Shown piece after piece: positions 61,831-64,000 of a DNA stretch of 64,000 nt. The notes below the pieces were generated by a model. It was given only the letters and a program-made list of their open reading frames with translations. It was not told the DNA's origin and made no database searches. The stretch is taken from NCBI RefSeq assembly GCF_005222485.1, contig NZ_CP029078.1, positions 5,793,501-5,857,500 of the forward strand, read 5' to 3'. This DNA is from Streptomyces griseoviridis. Lineage in GTDB: Bacteria; Actinomycetota; Actinomycetes; Streptomycetales; Streptomycetaceae. The position numbers and the translations under genes were made by a program. Numbering within the stretch: the first letter of the stretch is position 1; every line of letters starts with the position of its first letter.

Positions 61831-61904
61831 GCGGACGGGTCGCACCCCGCGGTCGCCACCCGCCGCGCGGGCGGCGGACGGGTCGTACCCTGCGGTCGCC
61901 ACCT
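61831..61904. repeat. Two 31-bp repeats, 43-bp period
   Basis: 61831-61861 and 61874-61904, pattern GCGGACGGGTCG(C/T)ACCC followed by (C/T)GCGGTCGCCACC. Located in the gap between the AIM24 operon and the NUDIX gene. Confidence 0.85.
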
Positions 61905-61938
61905 GGCCCGCGCCCGCCGCGCCGGCCCGCGCACCGCC

Positions 61939-62520
61939 TCAGAGGCGGGCGCGCGCCGCCTCCAGCAGGTTCACCACCGAGGCGTCCGCCACCCCGGCCA
62001 CCTCGTCGTAGCGGAACCAGCGCAGATCGAGTGACTCGTCGCTGATCGCCTCGACCGCGCCGGGCGGCGCGAGGACGGCGTACTGGACGTCCAGGTGCCA
62101 GTGGCACGGCGCCGGGATCGCGTGCCGGTCGAGCCGCACCGGGCCGCCCGGCAGCAGCGTCAGCCCCGCGACCCCCGACTCCTCGGTGGCCTCGCGCAGC
62201 GCCGCCGCCGCCACGGACGGGTCCTGCGGCTCGCAGTGGCCGCCCATCTGGAGCCACATCCGCAGCTTCCTGTGCAGGGTGAGCAGGACCCGCCCCCGCG
62301 CCGGGTCGATCACCAGGGCGCTGGCCGTGAGGTGTCCGGCCTCGCACGCCTTCCACATGGCGTCGGGGTGCGCCGACAGATGGTCGAGGTAGGTCTGCCG
62401 CAGCGCCTCCTGGGCTGATCGGTCCCGCTCGTCCCCGCCGGTCCGATCGGCCTGGTCAGGCCCCTGCGTCCGGCTCCCGTACCCCTTCAGGACGAGGATC
62501 GCGTCGTCGTGCAGGCTCAC
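61939..62520 (-). CDS. NUDIX hydrolase
   Basis: 193 residues. The Nudix box is GGHCEPQDPSVAAAALREATEESG, with the conserved REATEESG part intact and a slightly enlarged first loop. Upstream VLLTLHRKLRMWLQMGGH and downstream HWHLDVQYAVLAP are typical of the family of broad-specificity hydrolases near actinobacterial zincin genes. Substrate unknown. GTG 62520 overlaps the stop of the preceding gene (GTGA), so the two are co-translated. Confidence 0.87.
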   Translation of the reverse strand: MSLHDDAILVLKGYGSRTQGPDQADRTGGDERDRSAQEALRQTYLDHLSAHPDAMWKACEAGHLTASALVIDPARGRVLLTLHRKLRMWLQMGGHCEPQDPSVAAAALREATEESGVAGLTLLPGGPVRLDRHAIPAPCHWHLDVQYAVLAPPGAVEAISDESLDLRWFRYDEVAGVADASVVNLLEAARARL

Positions 62521-63989
62521 TCGCCGTCGTCGCCCTTGCTGTCGCCCTTGCTGTCGCCCTTGCCGTCGCGGGGGGTGCCGTCGGTGGGGTCGTCGCCCTC
62601 GGCAGCGTCCTTCTTGCGCAGGTCGGGCCTGTCCGCCGCCTCGCCGAGCATCTTGTCCAGCTCGGAGAAGTCCAGCTGCTCGCGGTGGACGAAGCCGTCC
62701 GGGTCGTCGAGGTCGGAGGCGGTCGGCAGCATGTCCGGGTGGGCCCACAGGTTGTCCCGGCCGTCGACCCCGCGCGCGTCCGTGAGCGACGCCCAGAGCC
62801 GGGAGGCGTCCCGCAGCCGGCGCGGACGCAGTTCGAGGCCGATCAGCGTCGCGAACGTCTGCTCCGCGGGGCCGCCGCTCGCCCGGCGCCTGCGCAGGGT
62901 CTCGCGCAGCGCGTCGGCGGACGACAGACGCGGCTTCGCCGCCGCGTGCACCACCGCGTCCACCCAGCCCTCGACGAGCGCGAGCGCCGTCTCCAGACGG
63001 GCCAGGGCCGCCTTCTGCTGCGGGGTGTCCTCCGGCTGGAACATGCCCTGCTGAAGGGCGTCCTGGAGCTGCTCCGGGTTCTGCGGGTCGAACTGGCCGA
63101 CCACGTCCTCCAGCTTGGCGGTGTCGACCTTGATGCCGCGCGCGTAGCCGTCGACCGCGCCGAACAGGTGCGAGCGCAGCCACGGCACATGCGCGAAGAG
63201 ACGCTGGTGGGCCGCCTCGCGCAGGGCGAGGTACAGCCGCACCTCCTCCTTGGGCACGCCCAGGTCCTTGCCGAACGCCTCGACGTTCACCGGCAGCAGC
63301 GCGGCCTTCCCGGCCGGGGTGAGCGGCAGGCCGATGTCGGTGGAGCCGACGACCTCGCCCGCGAGCACGCCGACGGCCTGCCCGATCTGGGTGCCGAACA
63401 TGGCGCCGCCCATGGAGCGCATCATGCCGATCAGCGGGCCCGCCATGGCCTGCATCTCCTCCGGCAGGACATCGCCCATCGCCGCGCCGACCCGCTCGGC
63501 GACCGGGTCGACCAGCTCCTGCCAGGCCGGGAGGGTCGCCTCGACCCACTCCGCGCGCGACCAGGCCACCGCGGAGCCCGCGCCCGACGGCAGGGACGTC
63601 GCGTCGTCGAGCCAGAGGTCGGCCAGGCGCACGGCCTCCTCGACGGCGGTGCGCTCGGCGGGGCCGACGCTCGCGTCCTTGGTGCCGTCCGACGTGCCCT
63701 GCGCGACCGTCTGGCGGGCGATCTGCTTGGCCATGTCCCAGTTCACCGGGCCGCCCTCGTAGGAGAGCATCTGGCCCAGCTGCTGGAACGCGGCGCCCAG
63801 GTCGGTGGGGTTCAGGGAGCCGAACATCGCGGCGAGCGGGTTGTCGCCGCCCCCGGCGCCGGCCGGCCCGAATCCGAACGGATTGGCCGGTCCCTGACCA
63901 CCACCGCCCTGCTGGTCCTTCTTCTTGCCCTCGTCGCCGTCTTCCGGCTCCTCCGGCGGAAGGCCGAATCCGAATGGGGTGTCACTCAC
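62517..63989 (-). CDS. Zincin-like metallopeptidase (DUF2342 family)
   Basis: 490 residues. A Gly/Pro-rich disordered start with two NPFGFG-like motifs, then the family core: YEGGPVNWDMAKQIARQ, LPPEEMQAMAG-like LPEEMQAMAGPLIGMMRSMGG, EAAHQRLFAHVPWLRSHL (HxxLF site) and EGWVDAVVHAAA. Family members are actinobacterial zinc-dependent proteases by annotation; the exact HExxH is not obvious here (EAAHQRL stands in its place). Charged C-terminal tail repeats KGDSKGDSKGD. GTG 63989 has GAGGA upstream. Likely promoter lies outside the window. Confidence 0.85.
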   Translation of the reverse strand: MSDTPFGFGLPPEEPEDGDEGKKKDQQGGGGQGPANPFGFGPAGAGGGDNPLAAMFGSLNPTDLGAAFQQLGQMLSYEGGPVNWDMAKQIARQTVAQGTSDGTKDASVGPAERTAVEEAVRLADLWLDDATSLPSGAGSAVAWSRAEWVEATLPAWQELVDPVAERVGAAMGDVLPEEMQAMAGPLIGMMRSMGGAMFGTQIGQAVGVLAGEVVGSTDIGLPLTPAGKAALLPVNVEAFGKDLGVPKEEVRLYLALREAAHQRLFAHVPWLRSHLFGAVDGYARGIKVDTAKLEDVVGQFDPQNPEQLQDALQQGMFQPEDTPQQKAALARLETALALVEGWVDAVVHAAAKPRLSSADALRETLRRRRASGGPAEQTFATLIGLELRPRRLRDASRLWASLTDARGVDGRDNLWAHPDMLPTASDLDDPDGFVHREQLDFSELDKMLGEAADRPDLRKKDAAEGDDPTDGTPRDGKGDSKGDSKGDDGE

Positions 63990-64000
63990 GGGATTCCTCG

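Overview
The window is a stretch of a Streptomyces core chromosome. The evidence is very high GC with strong third-position bias, actinomycete-specific families (WhiB7/WblC, mycoredoxin, AdnAB-type helicase-nucleases, UvrD2 with HRDC, MoeZ, DUF3107, DUF3152), and a gene order that, from memory, matches the S. coelicolor region around SCO5127-SCO5200. A few genes have little GC3 bias, and intergenic spacers are short except for several repeat-filled ones. I see no tRNA, rRNA, CRISPR array, insertion sequence or prophage gene. The species cannot be named from this sequence.

Layout. 1-7.4 kb: a DUF1003 membrane protein and a soluble MgtE-N/CBS protein, an LppX-type lipoprotein, CorA with a long leader, a suppressor-of-fused-like protein, an MFS exporter and a zinc-ribbon protein. 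7.8-17.7 kb: PHP-domain protein, MarC, a 50-residue conserved protein, NYN-domain protein, hydrolase, a DEAD-box RNA helicase with a very repetitive basic tail and an apparent CTG start, ferritin-like protein, DUF3107, TetR and a small acidic protein. 17.8-26.4 kb: hydrolase plus DUF3152 protein, then a complete oligopeptide-type ABC importer preceded by a possible leaderless leader-peptide ORF.

27-33.7 kb: a four-gene envelope-sugar operon (PelF-like glycosyltransferase, multi-pass membrane protein, NAD-dependent epimerase, spherulin-4-like protein) followed by moeZ. 33.7-40 kb: two tandem secreted S33-type peptidases and a large flippase-like protein with a kinase-like segment. 40.1-53.3 kb: a DNA-repair block (alkyltransferase-like protein, AdnA- and AdnB-like subunits, M20 peptidase, NudC, mycoredoxin, UvrD2).

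53.3-54.7 kb: wblC (whiB7) behind a roughly 600-nt leader holding an AT-tract promoter, a 24-codon uORF, a 110-codon ORF and an intrinsic terminator, the layout expected for antibiotic-responsive attenuation. 54.8-64 kb: an overlapping ThiF-like/ABC1-kinase pair, a YgjP-type metallopeptidase, a TerD-AIM24 fusion with two further AIM24 genes in an operon, and a zincin-like/NUDIX pair.

Themes that cross genes: about thirteen start codons lie 6-7 nt after a TAnnnT-like -10 hexamer with no Shine-Dalgarno sequence (predicted leaderless mRNAs); strong inverted-repeat terminators separate convergent genes; and degenerate tandem repeats fill several spacers.
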